Shown: positions 1-6,308 of the stretch, in pieces | How the letters are laid out: every line of letters starts with the position of its first letter | Position numbering within the stretch: position 1 is the stretch's first letter | Source: Hyphomicrobiales bacterium | GTDB lineage: Bacteria > Pseudomonadota > Alphaproteobacteria > Rhizobiales > Xanthobacteraceae | Assembly (NCBI GenBank): GCA_026400425.1 | Contig: JAPLPC010000276.1 | Location: forward strand, 1 to 10,888 | DNA: 10,888 bases | Direction of reading: 5' to 3' | Position numbers and translations under genes: made by a program | The notes under the pieces: generated by a model | Database searches by the model: none | The model's input: only the letters and a program-made list of their open reading frames with translations | What the model was told of the DNA's origin: nothing

Positions 1-41
1 CGATCCTTCGAAACATCGATGCCAATATAAATCGCGTCCAT
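1..41 (-). CDS. IS110-family transposase, N-terminal fragment (cut by window edge)
   Basis: The minus-strand ATG at 41-39 opens a frame reading MDAIYIGIDVSKD before the window ends. The I-G-I-D-V-S-K signature is the start of the RuvC-like (DEDD) catalytic domain of IS110/IS1111 recombinases, and its Asp is the first acidic catalytic residue. A good ribosome binding site (AAGGA, about 10 nt upstream) supports this start. Only 13 codons are visible, so subgroup and integrity cannot be judged. The structured non-coding DNA upstream of the start fits the IS110 rather than the IS1111 layout. Confidence 0.8.
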   Translation of the reverse strand, partial: MDAIYIGIDVSKD

Positions 42-211
42 CTGATCCCATCCTTGCGCAAGCGGGCTCGCCAAGCGGCCCAAGCGACTGTTCGGGTTCG
101 ATGGAACGGCAGGCGAAGACCCTCGCTCCCCACCGGGCTTGCTGTCCCCTGGGTCGAACGGTCTTTCGCCTGCCACCGCGCTGCCAAGCTTAACAGAAAC
201 GGCAGATGGCA
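42..211 (-). mobile_element. Probable IS110 left-end non-coding region
   Basis: This is the stretch upstream of the IS110 transposase start, read on the minus strand. No convincing gene lies in it. It holds two structures: a small inverted repeat (CTGCC at 181-185 with GGCAG at 201-205, or alternatively TGCCA 182-186 with TGGCA 207-211) and the long-armed hairpin at 108-174. The outer boundary of the element cannot be fixed, because IS110 elements lack clear terminal inverted repeats and the other end is outside the window. The limit at 211 only marks the last visible structure. Confidence 0.45.
108..174 (-). ncRNA. Candidate IS110 bridge-RNA hairpin
   Basis: Positions 108-121 (GGCAGGCGAAGACC) pair with 160-174 (GGTCTTTCGCCTGCC): 14 base pairs with one bulged base, enclosing a 38-nt loop at 122-159. 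A long stem with a large internal loop in the non-coding DNA just upstream of an IS110 transposase is the expected layout of a target- or donor-binding loop in the IS110-group bridge RNA. The stem is seen directly. The RNA, its ends and the guide assignment are inferred from the family, and no promoter is identified. Confidence 0.4.
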
Positions 212-422
212 AGTTACAAGGGTCAGGGTGGGGTATCTCCGCAAACGCCGATGTCACGTGGGGCGCCCTCACCCCGGCCCTCCCACGCAAGGGCGGGAGA
301 GGGAGAAGGTCGGCGTCCTCACCCGTAAGCATTGCCTCCGCTTCCTTCGATCTCGACACCTGGGCTTCCCTGCCCTATCCCATCGCGACCCGCACAGACG
401 CGCCGTATCAGCAGGTAGAGCA
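212..422. other. Intergenic DNA upstream of the serine hydrolase gene
   Basis: Apart from the palindrome at about 265-306, no gene or clear promoter is recognisable here. An open frame runs through it in phase with the serine hydrolase, but its translation is Arg/Pro-rich and unlike any hydrolase N-terminus. It also crosses the IS110 left end, so it is not counted as coding. The junction between mobile element and chromosome probably lies in or just before this stretch. Confidence 0.4.
265..306. repeat. C-rich/G-rich dispersed intergenic palindrome
   Basis: CCCTC-type runs on the left side (267-284) face GGGCGGGAGAGGGAG on the right (291-305) around a short centre (ACGCAA), giving an imperfect hairpin. 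It resembles the CCCTCACCCCGGCCCTC...GAGGGAG palindromes scattered between genes in Bradyrhizobium and Rhodopseudomonas genomes. It lies between the IS110 end and the serine hydrolase gene. A role as terminator or mRNA stabiliser is possible, but nothing here proves it. Confidence 0.5.
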
Positions 423-1577
423 TTGACCGATCAGAACCTCCGCGCCGACCACCAGGCCATCATCCGTTCCTATGCCGGCAAATCGATGCCGATCGAGCAT
501 CAGCGCACCTTCGTCATCCCCGAGATGAATTTCGCCACCCGCACCATCAAAGCGGGCGCACAGGTACGACCACTCAGCTACAGCACGCGCGCATTGCCGG
601 ATTTTCCGATCCTCTCCAACGGCGAAACCTACGACATCTACGACTACGTCTCGCGCAACCGCGTTGCCGGGTTGCTGGTGATGAAGAACGACGAGGTGCT
701 GCTGGAGCATTACGATCTCGGCATCACCGACCAGACTCGCTGGTTGTCGATGTCGATGGCGAAATCCTTCAGCACCACGCTGATCGGCGCCGCGATCCAG
801 GACGGTTTCATCAAGAGCGTCGACGAGCCGCTGACGACCTATCTGCCGGACTTCAACGGCACCGCCTTCGACGGCGTGACGGTAAAGACGCTGATGCAGA
901 TGACATCGGGCGTGCGCTGGAGCGACGACCAGACCGACGCCCATTCCGAGCGCAGGCAGATGCTGCAGATGCAGATCGCACAGCAGGGCGGTGCCATCAT
1001 GCGCTACATGGCCGAGCGTCCGCGGGCCGCGGCGCCCGGGACGCAATTCTGCTATTCCACCGGCGACACCCATGTGATCGGCGCATTGTTGAAGGCCGCC
1101 ACCGGCCGATGGCTGAGCGAATATCTGTCGGACAAGATCTGGTCCAAACTCGGCATGGAGCACGACGCCGCGTGGTGGCTCGAAGCGAAAGACGGGCTCG
1201 AAGTCGCCGGCAGCGGCTTGTTCGCGACATTGCGCGACTATGCACGGTTCGGACGTTTCATTCTCGATGACGGCGTCAGCGACGGCATCCGCGTGCTGCC
1301 GCAAGGCTGGATGCGCGAAGCGGGCTCCGCGCGCGAGATCGGCGGCAAGCGTGTCGATTACGGCTATATGTGGTGGATCGTGCCGGGCGCGGACGGCGCG
1401 CTCGACGACGGCGCTTTCACGGCGCGGGGCATCTTCGGGCAGCTGATGTATCTCAACCCGAAGCAGCGCGTGCTCTGCGTGGTGCTGAGTTCACGCGCGA
1501 AGCCGCCGACCATGATCAATCCGGCAGTGTCGGACAATGCGTTCTTCAATGCGCTGGTGGAAGCGGTGGCTTCTTAG
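423..1577 (+). CDS. Serine hydrolase, class C beta-lactamase fold, NylB-like
   Basis: This 384-residue protein belongs to the penicillin-recognising serine hydrolase family (beta-lactamase class C fold, which includes 6-aminohexanoate-dimer hydrolase NylB and EstB-type esterases). The catalytic S-x-x-K box is S111-M-A-K114, the Tyr of the second motif is Y211 (CYSTGD), and a G-x-F-G-Q stretch near residues 336-340 occupies the usual KTG place. Length and spacing match NylB closely (about 392 aa; S112, K115, Y215), so hydrolysis of an amide or ester bond by an acyl-Ser intermediate is expected. The substrate is unknown. No signal peptide is seen, suggesting a cytoplasmic enzyme. The TTG at 423 is preferred because AGGTAG lies 4 nt upstream and the protein looks family-like from here. 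The ATG at 486 (M22) is the alternative but has no clear ribosome binding site. The gene converges on the nitrile hydratase operon, with 27 bp between stop codons. Confidence 0.85.
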   Translation: MTDQNLRADHQAIIRSYAGKSMPIEHQRTFVIPEMNFATRTIKAGAQVRPLSYSTRALPDFPILSNGETYDIYDYVSRNRVAGLLVMKNDEVLLEHYDLGITDQTRWLSMSMAKSFSTTLIGAAIQDGFIKSVDEPLTTYLPDFNGTAFDGVTVKTLMQMTSGVRWSDDQTDAHSERRQMLQMQIAQQGGAIMRYMAERPRAAAPGTQFCYSTGDTHVIGALLKAATGRWLSEYLSDKIWSKLGMEHDAAWWLEAKDGLEVAGSGLFATLRDYARFGRFILDDGVSDGIRVLPQGWMREAGSAREIGGKRVDYGYMWWIVPGADGALDDGAFTARGIFGQLMYLNPKQRVLCVVLSSRAKPPTMINPAVSDNAFFNALVEAVAS

Positions 1578-1596
1578 CCTCGCACCGCTTGCGGGG
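1578..1596. terminator. Possible bidirectional terminator hairpin between convergent genes
   Basis: CCTCGC (1578-1583) pairs with GCGGGG (1591-1596), with one G-T wobble, around a 7-nt loop. It fills most of the 27-bp gap between the convergent stop codons of the serine hydrolase and the nitrile hydratase accessory gene. No T-run follows on the plus strand (GAGAAGAAA). On the minus strand the T-rich stretch precedes the hairpin, so intrinsic termination is uncertain. Confidence 0.3.
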
Positions 1597-1604
1597 AGAA
1601 GAAA

Positions 1605-2000
1605 CTACTGAAAATCCGCAGCCTTCAACTCGATCGGCTGGCCATGCGGCGTGCGATCGGCGGCGTGGTCCCAGGCGTCGCGATAGCGGTGCAGGTCACT
1701 GCGCGTGGTGACGCCTTTCTCCGCGATCAGATTTTCCAGCGTCGCCAGCCAGTGCTGGTAATAAGTCTCGCCCGTATCCGGATCGCCGTTTGCTTGCGCG
1801 CGCTTGATCTGCGCCGACAGCGCCGCCGCCCATTCGGCCCAGGTGAAGACACCGCGCTGATGCAGCGTCACCGTCATCGCAAAGGCCTGCGCTTCCCACG
1901 GCGCGCGAAACACCGGTCCATCGGTGTCGCGCGGAATGGTGGGGACAGCGGCGACCGCGTCGATCGCAGCCGCGCGATCATCGGCCATGCCGTCGGTCAC
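1605..2000 (-). CDS. Nitrile hydratase accessory (activator) protein, P14K/NhlE type
   Basis: This 131-residue protein resembles the N-terminal part of the nitrile hydratase beta subunit. It has the beta-like motif F-R-A-P-W-E-A-Q-A-F-A-M at residues 31-42 and a helix containing T-Y-Y-Q-H-W-L-A-T-L-E at 79-89. This is the signature of the small chaperones that carry the alpha subunit and deliver cobalt by subunit exchange. It acts in the cytoplasm on NthA. The GTG at 2000 overlaps the beta stop codon (GTGA), indicating translational coupling; the ATG at 1988 is an alternative start (127 aa). It is the last gene of the operon in the order alpha, beta, accessory, usual for cobalt-type clusters. 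It appears intact although alpha is frameshifted. Confidence 0.87.
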   Translation of the reverse strand: MTDGMADDRAAAIDAVAAVPTIPRDTDGPVFRAPWEAQAFAMTVTLHQRGVFTWAEWAAALSAQIKRAQANGDPDTGETYYQHWLATLENLIAEKGVTTRSDLHRYRDAWDHAADRTPHGQPIELKAADFQ

Positions 2001-2656
2001 GACACCGGCTCCAGATACGAATCCCAGGCATCGACCGACACCGTGACGTCGGGATCGCCATCGTCGCCCCACAATTCGCGGCCGTCGAAGCGCACTGTGT
2101 ACAGCCATTGCGGCGCCTCGCCCCGGCCCATGGCATTGCTGTCCGGAAATACATGGGCGCCGTGCAGAAGCTCGACGATGCCGACATGGCCGCGCACATA
2201 ACGCGGCAGCCGCGTATGCGTGGTCGGCGCCATTACCTTGGCACGGACGCGATCGCCGACTTTGAAACGCGCAGGTACATCGATTTTGCGTTCCGTCGGG
2301 CCGCCGCGGCGGAGCATGGCATCGACGTCCTCCGGCTTCAGCACCGGCACATCCTTGCGTGGCAGCAATGCTTTGCCACCGTCGAGTTCTTCGCGGGACA
2401 AGAGCCCCCGCTCATGCATCAGCGTCTCCAGACCACCGAGCCACACCTCATAATAGCTACGATTTAGATAATCGCGTGGCGAGCGGTTTTCGCGGGCATA
2501 GCGCGACATGTCGATATTCCACTGCCCGGGCCGCGCCATCGCCAGCGTGAGGCCGAGCATGCGGCGCTCCCATTCGCCGTGGAAGACCGGCTCGTTCACT
2601 TCGGGCTCGACCTTGCCGAAACCCTGCGTGCCGCCCATGTCATGCGCGCCGTCCAT
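1997..2656 (-). CDS. nthB: Nitrile hydratase subunit beta
   Basis: This 219-residue protein is full length for the family. The N-terminus carries the typical M-D-G-A-H-D-M-G-G segment and F-H-G-E-W-E-R-R-M at 25-33. The C-terminal half (about 128-219) is the SH3-like barrel, with F-K-V-G-D-R-V near 131-137 and Y-V-R-G-H-V-G-I-V at 153-161. R52 and R155 lie where the two Arg residues that contact the modified Cys of alpha are expected, an assignment made by position only. With alpha it forms the cytoplasmic metalloenzyme that hydrates nitriles to amides. The ATG at 2656 overlaps the stop codon of the intact-frame alpha tail (TGATG), so translation would normally be coupled. Because frameshifted alpha stops earlier, at 2697-2699, that coupling may be weakened. 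Confidence 0.94.
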   Translation of the reverse strand: MDGAHDMGGTQGFGKVEPEVNEPVFHGEWERRMLGLTLAMARPGQWNIDMSRYARENRSPRDYLNRSYYEVWLGGLETLMHERGLLSREELDGGKALLPRKDVPVLKPEDVDAMLRRGGPTERKIDVPARFKVGDRVRAKVMAPTTHTRLPRYVRGHVGIVELLHGAHVFPDSNAMGRGEAPQWLYTVRFDGRELWGDDGDPDVTVSVDAWDSYLEPVS

Positions 2657-3296
2657 CAGGCGACCTCCACCGGTTGCTGGGCCAGACCGGTGCCGATCAT
2701 GCTGTCGCGGGTGACGAGATCGGCGAGTTGCTCCTCGCTCCACCCCTCGGTGCCGTGGGGGCGCATCGGCACCACGACATAGCGAAGGAATCCCACACTT
2801 TGATTTTTGTCTGTTGCGGCAGTGCGACGCCGAAATCATCCAGCACACCCCGCGGATCGCGCACTGCCTTGGAGCGATAAGGCGCCGCCTTGTACCAGAC
2901 CGGCGGCAGCCCCAGCACCGACCACGGATAGCAGGAGCACAGCGTACACACGACCATGTTGTGGGTGTCCGGCGTGTTGACGACAGCGACGATATGCTCG
3001 CCCTGACGGCCTTCATAGCCGAGTTCGGCAATGGCGGGGGTCGCATCCTTGAGCAGCCGCGCGTAGTAGGCCGGATCGTTCCAAGCTTTGGCAATGACGC
3101 GGGCACCGTTGCGCGGGCCGACCTTGGTCTCGTAGGTCTGGATCAGTTCGTCGAGTGCTGCGGGATCGACATAGCCCTTTTCGACCAGGATGCTTTCCAG
3201 CGCGCGGACACGCAGCTCGGTCTCGGACAATTCGGAATGGTCGTGATCGTGGTGATGGCCGTGGCCATCGTGATGATCGTGATCGTGCCCGCTCAT
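2656..3296 (-). pseudogene. nthA: Nitrile hydratase subunit alpha, cobalt type, frameshifted near the 3' end
   Basis: The ATG at 3296 has AGGAG 9 nt upstream. The metal claw V-C-T-L-C-S-C-Y lies at residues 116-123 (C117, C120, C122). Thr in C-T-L-C-S-C marks the cobalt type, and the P-P-V-W-Y-K and Y-R-S segments that follow are conserved. The N-terminus has ten His among residues 4-20. The frame is normal to V-W-D-S (S170, codon 2789-2787). It then runs out of phase for 29 residues and stops at 2697, giving 199 aa. The normal tail (R-Y-V-V-V-P-M-R-P ... T-R-D-S-M-I-G, 42 residues) resumes from 2784 in another frame and ends at 2656 against nthB. Relatives have four residues between this Ser and Arg; here there are 2 nt, so about 10 nt look deleted. 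An intact gene would encode about 216 aa. Real decay or a base-calling error would look the same. Confidence 0.9.
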
Positions 3297-3458
3297 GGCG
3301 ATCAGCTCCTGTTCTCTTCCGAAATCCACCACAGATGACGCGCTCAGGCAACATGCAGCGCCCTGCCGAAAGCGCAGGCGCGTTGCCCACTCTACAATCT
3401 TGCAGAGCGTGAAGATTTCCGTCATTCGCCTGCTGTCAACGACGACGGAAGGTCACAC
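3297..3458. promoter_or_regulatory. Divergent promoter region between nthA and the amidohydrolase gene
   Basis: This 162-bp gap separates two diverging genes and must hold both of their promoters. A perfect TTGACA hexamer lies on the minus strand at 3439-3434, directed toward nthA, but the sequence 16-17 nt downstream (AATCTT/ATCTTC) is a poor -10 match. On the plus strand TACAAT at 3393-3398 is a good -10-like hexamer without a clear -35. Neither is more than a candidate, and no operator palindrome is evident. Confidence 0.3.
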
Positions 3459-5105
3459 ATGTCCAAGCCCAGCCTGATCCTCACCGGCGGTCGCATTTTC
3501 TGCGGCCTCCATGACGGCTTCGCCGAGGCGATCGCACTGGACGGCGACCGCGTCCTCGCCACCGGCAGCGCCGCCGAGATCGCCGAGATGGCTGGCCCCG
3601 ACACCCGCATCGTCGAACTGGCCGGCCGCACCGCGGTCCCCGGACTCAATGACGCGCATATGCATCTGCTGCCGCTCGGGCTCAATATGAAGCAGATCAA
3701 TCTGCGGCCGGAGAGCGGTGCCAACAGCATCGCCGAAATCCTGCGCCGTGTCGCGGAGCGCGCCAAAGCGGCGAAGCCCGGTGAATGGATCAAAGGACGC
3801 GGCTACGACCACAACGAACTGGCCGAACGCCGGCATCCGACGGCCGAAGAAATCGATACGGTCGCCCCGAACAATCCGGTCTGCCTGACCCGCACCTGCG
3901 GCCATGTGGCCGTAATCAATACTGCCGCCATGCGCGAGGCCGGCATCGGCCACAATACGCCGCAGCCCGATGGCGGCTTGATCGAGCGGCGCGACAACAA
4001 GCTGACCGGCCTGCTGGCCGAGCGCGCCTTGCGCCTGATCGTCGAAGCCTCGCCGCGGCCGTCCCCGAGCGACCTGCGCGAAGCCATCGACCACGCCGGC
4101 CGATTCATGCTGTCGCAAGGCTTCACCAGCGTGATGGATGCCGCCGTCGGCATGGCCGCAGGCATGGACGAGATCGATGCCTACGAGGATCTGGCCAGCA
4201 ACGGCACGCTGCCGATCCGCACCTGGGTCTGCATCTACGGCAACACCGACGGCATCGGCGACAAGGCCTATGACGCCGGCTATCGGTTCGGCCGCGAAGT
4301 CGGCAAATTGCGCTATGGCGCCATGAAAGTGTTCGGCGACGGATCGGCCGGCGGCCTCACCGCGGCGATGAGCGAGCCCTATCTGGTCGGCGATCCCGCC
4401 AATCGCGGCATCTTCTGCTACACCGACAAGGAGATGCACGACTATCTCGCGCATTATCACCAGCGCGGCTACCAGCTCGCCATCCACGCCATCGGCGATG
4501 CCGCCATCGAGCAGGTGTTATCGGGCATCGAAAAGGCCTCGACCGAGGCCAATCCGATTCTTGGGCGTCGTCATCGCATCGAGCATTGCGGATTCCTGTC
4601 GGACGGCCAGATCGCGCGGATGGCGGCGTCAGGCATCGATCCGGTGCCGCAGCCGGTGTTCATGTATGAGTTCGGCGATCTCTACCTCACCAATGTCGGC
4701 CAGGCGCGCACCGACGTCGCCTATCCCATGCGCAAGTGGATCGATGCCGGCCTGCATCCGGCGGCCAGCTCGGACGCGCCGGTCTCCACCACCGATCCGT
4801 TCAAGAACCTGTTCACGATGACGACGCGGATGTCGAACCGGCACACGGTGCTGGGCGAGACCCAGAAGCTATCGATGGCCGAGGCGATTCACGCCTATAC
4901 ATATTTCGGCGCCTACACGCAGTTCGCCGAGACCACCATGGGCCGGCTGGTGCCGGGCCAGCTCGCGGATATCGCGGTGCTGAGCCATGACGTGTTCACG
5001 GTGGCGCCCGAGGTCGTGGAGACCGATACGCGCTGCGATCTCACCATCCTCGGCGGCGAGGTGGTATTCGATCGATTGGGCCAGGTGGCGCAAGCAGCGG
5101 AATAA
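3459..5105 (+). CDS. Metal-dependent amidohydrolase, Amidohydro_3 (YtcJ-like) family
   Basis: This 548-residue protein has the complete Amidohydro_3 layout. An N-terminal beta-sandwich strand pair (residues 1-60) leads into the metal-binding H67-M-H69 after P-G-L-N-D-A. Then come K290 in M-K-V-F-G-D-G-S, H343 (A-I-H-A-I-G-D), H376 (H-R-I-E-H-C-G) and D439 (A-S-S-D-A-P-V), and the chain returns to the sandwich near 497-535 (G-Q-L-A-D-I-A-V-L). These place it in the TIM-barrel superfamily that cleaves C-N bonds of amides, formamides and related compounds. Characterised relatives include N-substituted formamide deformylase, but the substrate here cannot be read from sequence. The ATG at 3459 has a strong GGAAGG site 6 nt upstream. 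There is no signal peptide, so it is probably cytoplasmic. It is divergent from the nitrile hydratase operon and could act on an amide, though that link is only positional. Confidence 0.9.
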   Translation: MSKPSLILTGGRIFCGLHDGFAEAIALDGDRVLATGSAAEIAEMAGPDTRIVELAGRTAVPGLNDAHMHLLPLGLNMKQINLRPESGANSIAEILRRVAERAKAAKPGEWIKGRGYDHNELAERRHPTAEEIDTVAPNNPVCLTRTCGHVAVINTAAMREAGIGHNTPQPDGGLIERRDNKLTGLLAERALRLIVEASPRPSPSDLREAIDHAGRFMLSQGFTSVMDAAVGMAAGMDEIDAYEDLASNGTLPIRTWVCIYGNTDGIGDKAYDAGYRFGREVGKLRYGAMKVFGDGSAGGLTAAMSEPYLVGDPANRGIFCYTDKEMHDYLAHYHQRGYQLAIHAIGDAAIEQVLSGIEKASTEANPILGRRHRIEHCGFLSDGQIARMAASGIDPVPQPVFMYEFGDLYLTNVGQARTDVAYPMRKWIDAGLHPAASSDAPVSTTDPFKNLFTMTTRMSNRHTVLGETQKLSMAEAIHAYTYFGAYTQFAETTMGRLVPGQLADIAVLSHDVFTVAPEVVETDTRCDLTILGGEVVFDRLGQVAQAAE

Positions 5106-5111
5106 CGCTGT

Positions 5112-5155
5112 CCTCATGGTGAGGCGCGGCCACTTGGCAGCTCCTCACCATGAGG
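5112..5155. repeat. Perfect 13-bp inverted repeat between convergent genes
   Basis: CCTCATGGTGAGG at 5112-5124 and CCTCACCATGAGG at 5143-5155 are exact reverse complements around an 18-nt loop. Each arm is itself nearly palindromic (CCTCA-TGG-TGAGG). The motif matches the CCTCATGGTGAGG family of dispersed intergenic repeats in Bradyrhizobium and Rhodopseudomonas. It occupies most of the gap between the convergent amidohydrolase and acyltransferase genes. It may work as a bidirectional, non-canonical terminator; no T-run follows. Confidence 0.7.
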
Positions 5156-5181
5156 GCGGAGCGGGTGCTGGATGCGTTTTC

Positions 5182-6303
5182 CTACCGCAACCGCTGTGCA
5201 AACCTGCGCAGCGTATTCTTGAGCGGCTTGACGTGGTGATACACGGCCGTCAGCAGCGCGCCCGCGGGCGAGCGCGCGACGCTGAAATTGTCGAGCAGGA
5301 CTTCATCGACGCGAAACAGCGACTTGTAGCCGGTATTGCCGAGGCCGAAATCGAGCCGATGCAGGCCGGCATCGAAGCGCATCTTGATGGTGCGATACAA
5401 CAGCTGCATGCCGACCGAATATTTCGCCAGCCGCCCGGTATCGACGCCGATCAGCACCGCGTGGAACTGCTGCTCATAACCGACACCGAACAGCACCGCG
5501 ACAGGTTCGCCGTTCAGCGTGCTGACATAGGTGATCGCCTCGCCGGTCGCCGCGCCGGCGATGGCATAGTTGCGGTAGAAATCGACGAATACGGGATTGG
5601 CGAGCAGATCCGACTTGAAGCGGTCCTTGCGCGCGCGCAGTAGAAAATCGAAAGCGGCGCGGATATCGGCTTCGGATTGCGCGATCCGGTGTTCATAGGG
5701 GCCGAAGTCGCGCTCGACCTGACGATTGAGGCGCCCCAGCTCCTTGGAAAATTTCCGGTTCAGCGTCTTGCGTTGCCAGAATTCGAAATCGTCGCCGGTC
5801 TCGGCGTGGTAGGCGGCATTTTCGCCGACGCTCGACGTCACCCCGTCGAACAGTCGGCGGACATCGAAACCGTCGCGGCGCACCTTGCGATAGAGCAAGG
5901 CGCCGGCGCCCTTCAGCAGTGCAGAAAGCCGACGGCGCGCCACAGAATCGGCCGCCAGCGCATGCAGCACGTGATCTTCGCCGACGATCGCATTGGCGTC
6001 GCAGACGCCGAAGTCGGCGGGCTGCATCACCGTGATCGGACCGAGCTTCTGCACCACCAGCGGCAGCACCGCCATCAGACTGCCATCGACGCGATCGCGC
6101 ACCGTGATCGTATGCTGTTGCGCACCGAGCGCCGGCGCGAGGTCGCGGTGGATGGCGGCCTGCCACAGTGGCGACTGGAACGCGGTCAGTTCGGACCGGA
6201 CGAACAGCGCGCGATATTCGGCCGATAGAAAGTCGAAGCCGCGCTCGACATCGATGACGGCGCCGTCCACGTTCGCTGTGCTGCTGGCAACCCGCATATC
6301 CAT
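5182..6303 (-). CDS. CelD/BcsL-like GNAT-fold acyltransferase (Acetyltransf_6, FemAB-like)
   Basis: This 373-residue protein has the Acetyltransf_6 arrangement. A variable N-terminal half ends in R-K-F-S-K-E-L-G-R-L-N-R at about 183-194. A GNAT-like core follows, containing Y-S-V-G at 295-298, L-D-F-G-L-G at 317-322 and the Y-K-x-x-F element at 326-330. Such proteins occur in cellulose and exopolysaccharide loci and are thought to acylate sugars or attach amino-acyl groups; donor and acceptor are unknown here. The ATG at 6303 is chosen because it lies 5 bp after the stop of the upstream oxygenase gene; the ATG at 6297 is an alternative. The Shine-Dalgarno match is weak, so coupling to the upstream gene is likely. 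It is the last gene of the polysaccharide module. Confidence 0.83.
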   Translation of the reverse strand: MDMRVASSTANVDGAVIDVERGFDFLSAEYRALFVRSELTAFQSPLWQAAIHRDLAPALGAQQHTITVRDRVDGSLMAVLPLVVQKLGPITVMQPADFGVCDANAIVGEDHVLHALAADSVARRRLSALLKGAGALLYRKVRRDGFDVRRLFDGVTSSVGENAAYHAETGDDFEFWQRKTLNRKFSKELGRLNRQVERDFGPYEHRIAQSEADIRAAFDFLLRARKDRFKSDLLANPVFVDFYRNYAIAGAATGEAITYVSTLNGEPVAVLFGVGYEQQFHAVLIGVDTGRLAKYSVGMQLLYRTIKMRFDAGLHRLDFGLGNTGYKSLFRVDEVLLDNFSVARSPAGALLTAVYHHVKPLKNTLRRFAQRLR

Positions 6304-6308
6304 GGAAT

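Noticed and set aside
128..233. CCCCACC in the bridge-RNA-like loop (128-134) being complementary to GGTGGGG at 227-233, as a possible target guide
   Set aside because: Seven low-complexity bases in GC-rich DNA can match by chance, and the element end and core dinucleotide are unknown, so no guide assignment is justified.
54..422. In-phase extension of the serine hydrolase by 123 residues
   Set aside because: The extra translation is Arg/Pro-rich, unlike any family N-terminus, and crosses the IS110 hairpin and a dispersed palindrome. NylB-like length and motif spacing fit a start at 423.
408..1304. Long minus-strand open frame opposite the serine hydrolase
   Set aside because: It mirrors codon periodicity of the real gene, has no recognisable domain or ribosome binding site, and the opposite frame carries all catalytic motifs.
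2697..2786. The out-of-frame C-terminus of alpha as a genuine alternative C-terminus
   Set aside because: Its composition is that of an off-frame reading, and the normal conserved tail is present in the neighbouring frame, ending in register with nthB.
2814..3338. Plus-strand open frame opposite nthA rich in Val/Ile/Met
   Set aside because: The hydrophobic run is the antisense of the His/Asp-rich N-terminus of alpha (GTG/ATC against CAC/GAT), not a membrane protein.
3453..4487. 344-codon minus-strand open frame opposite the amidohydrolase
   Set aside because: Antisense artefact of GC-rich coding DNA; the plus strand has the complete metal-binding set and a strong ribosome binding site.
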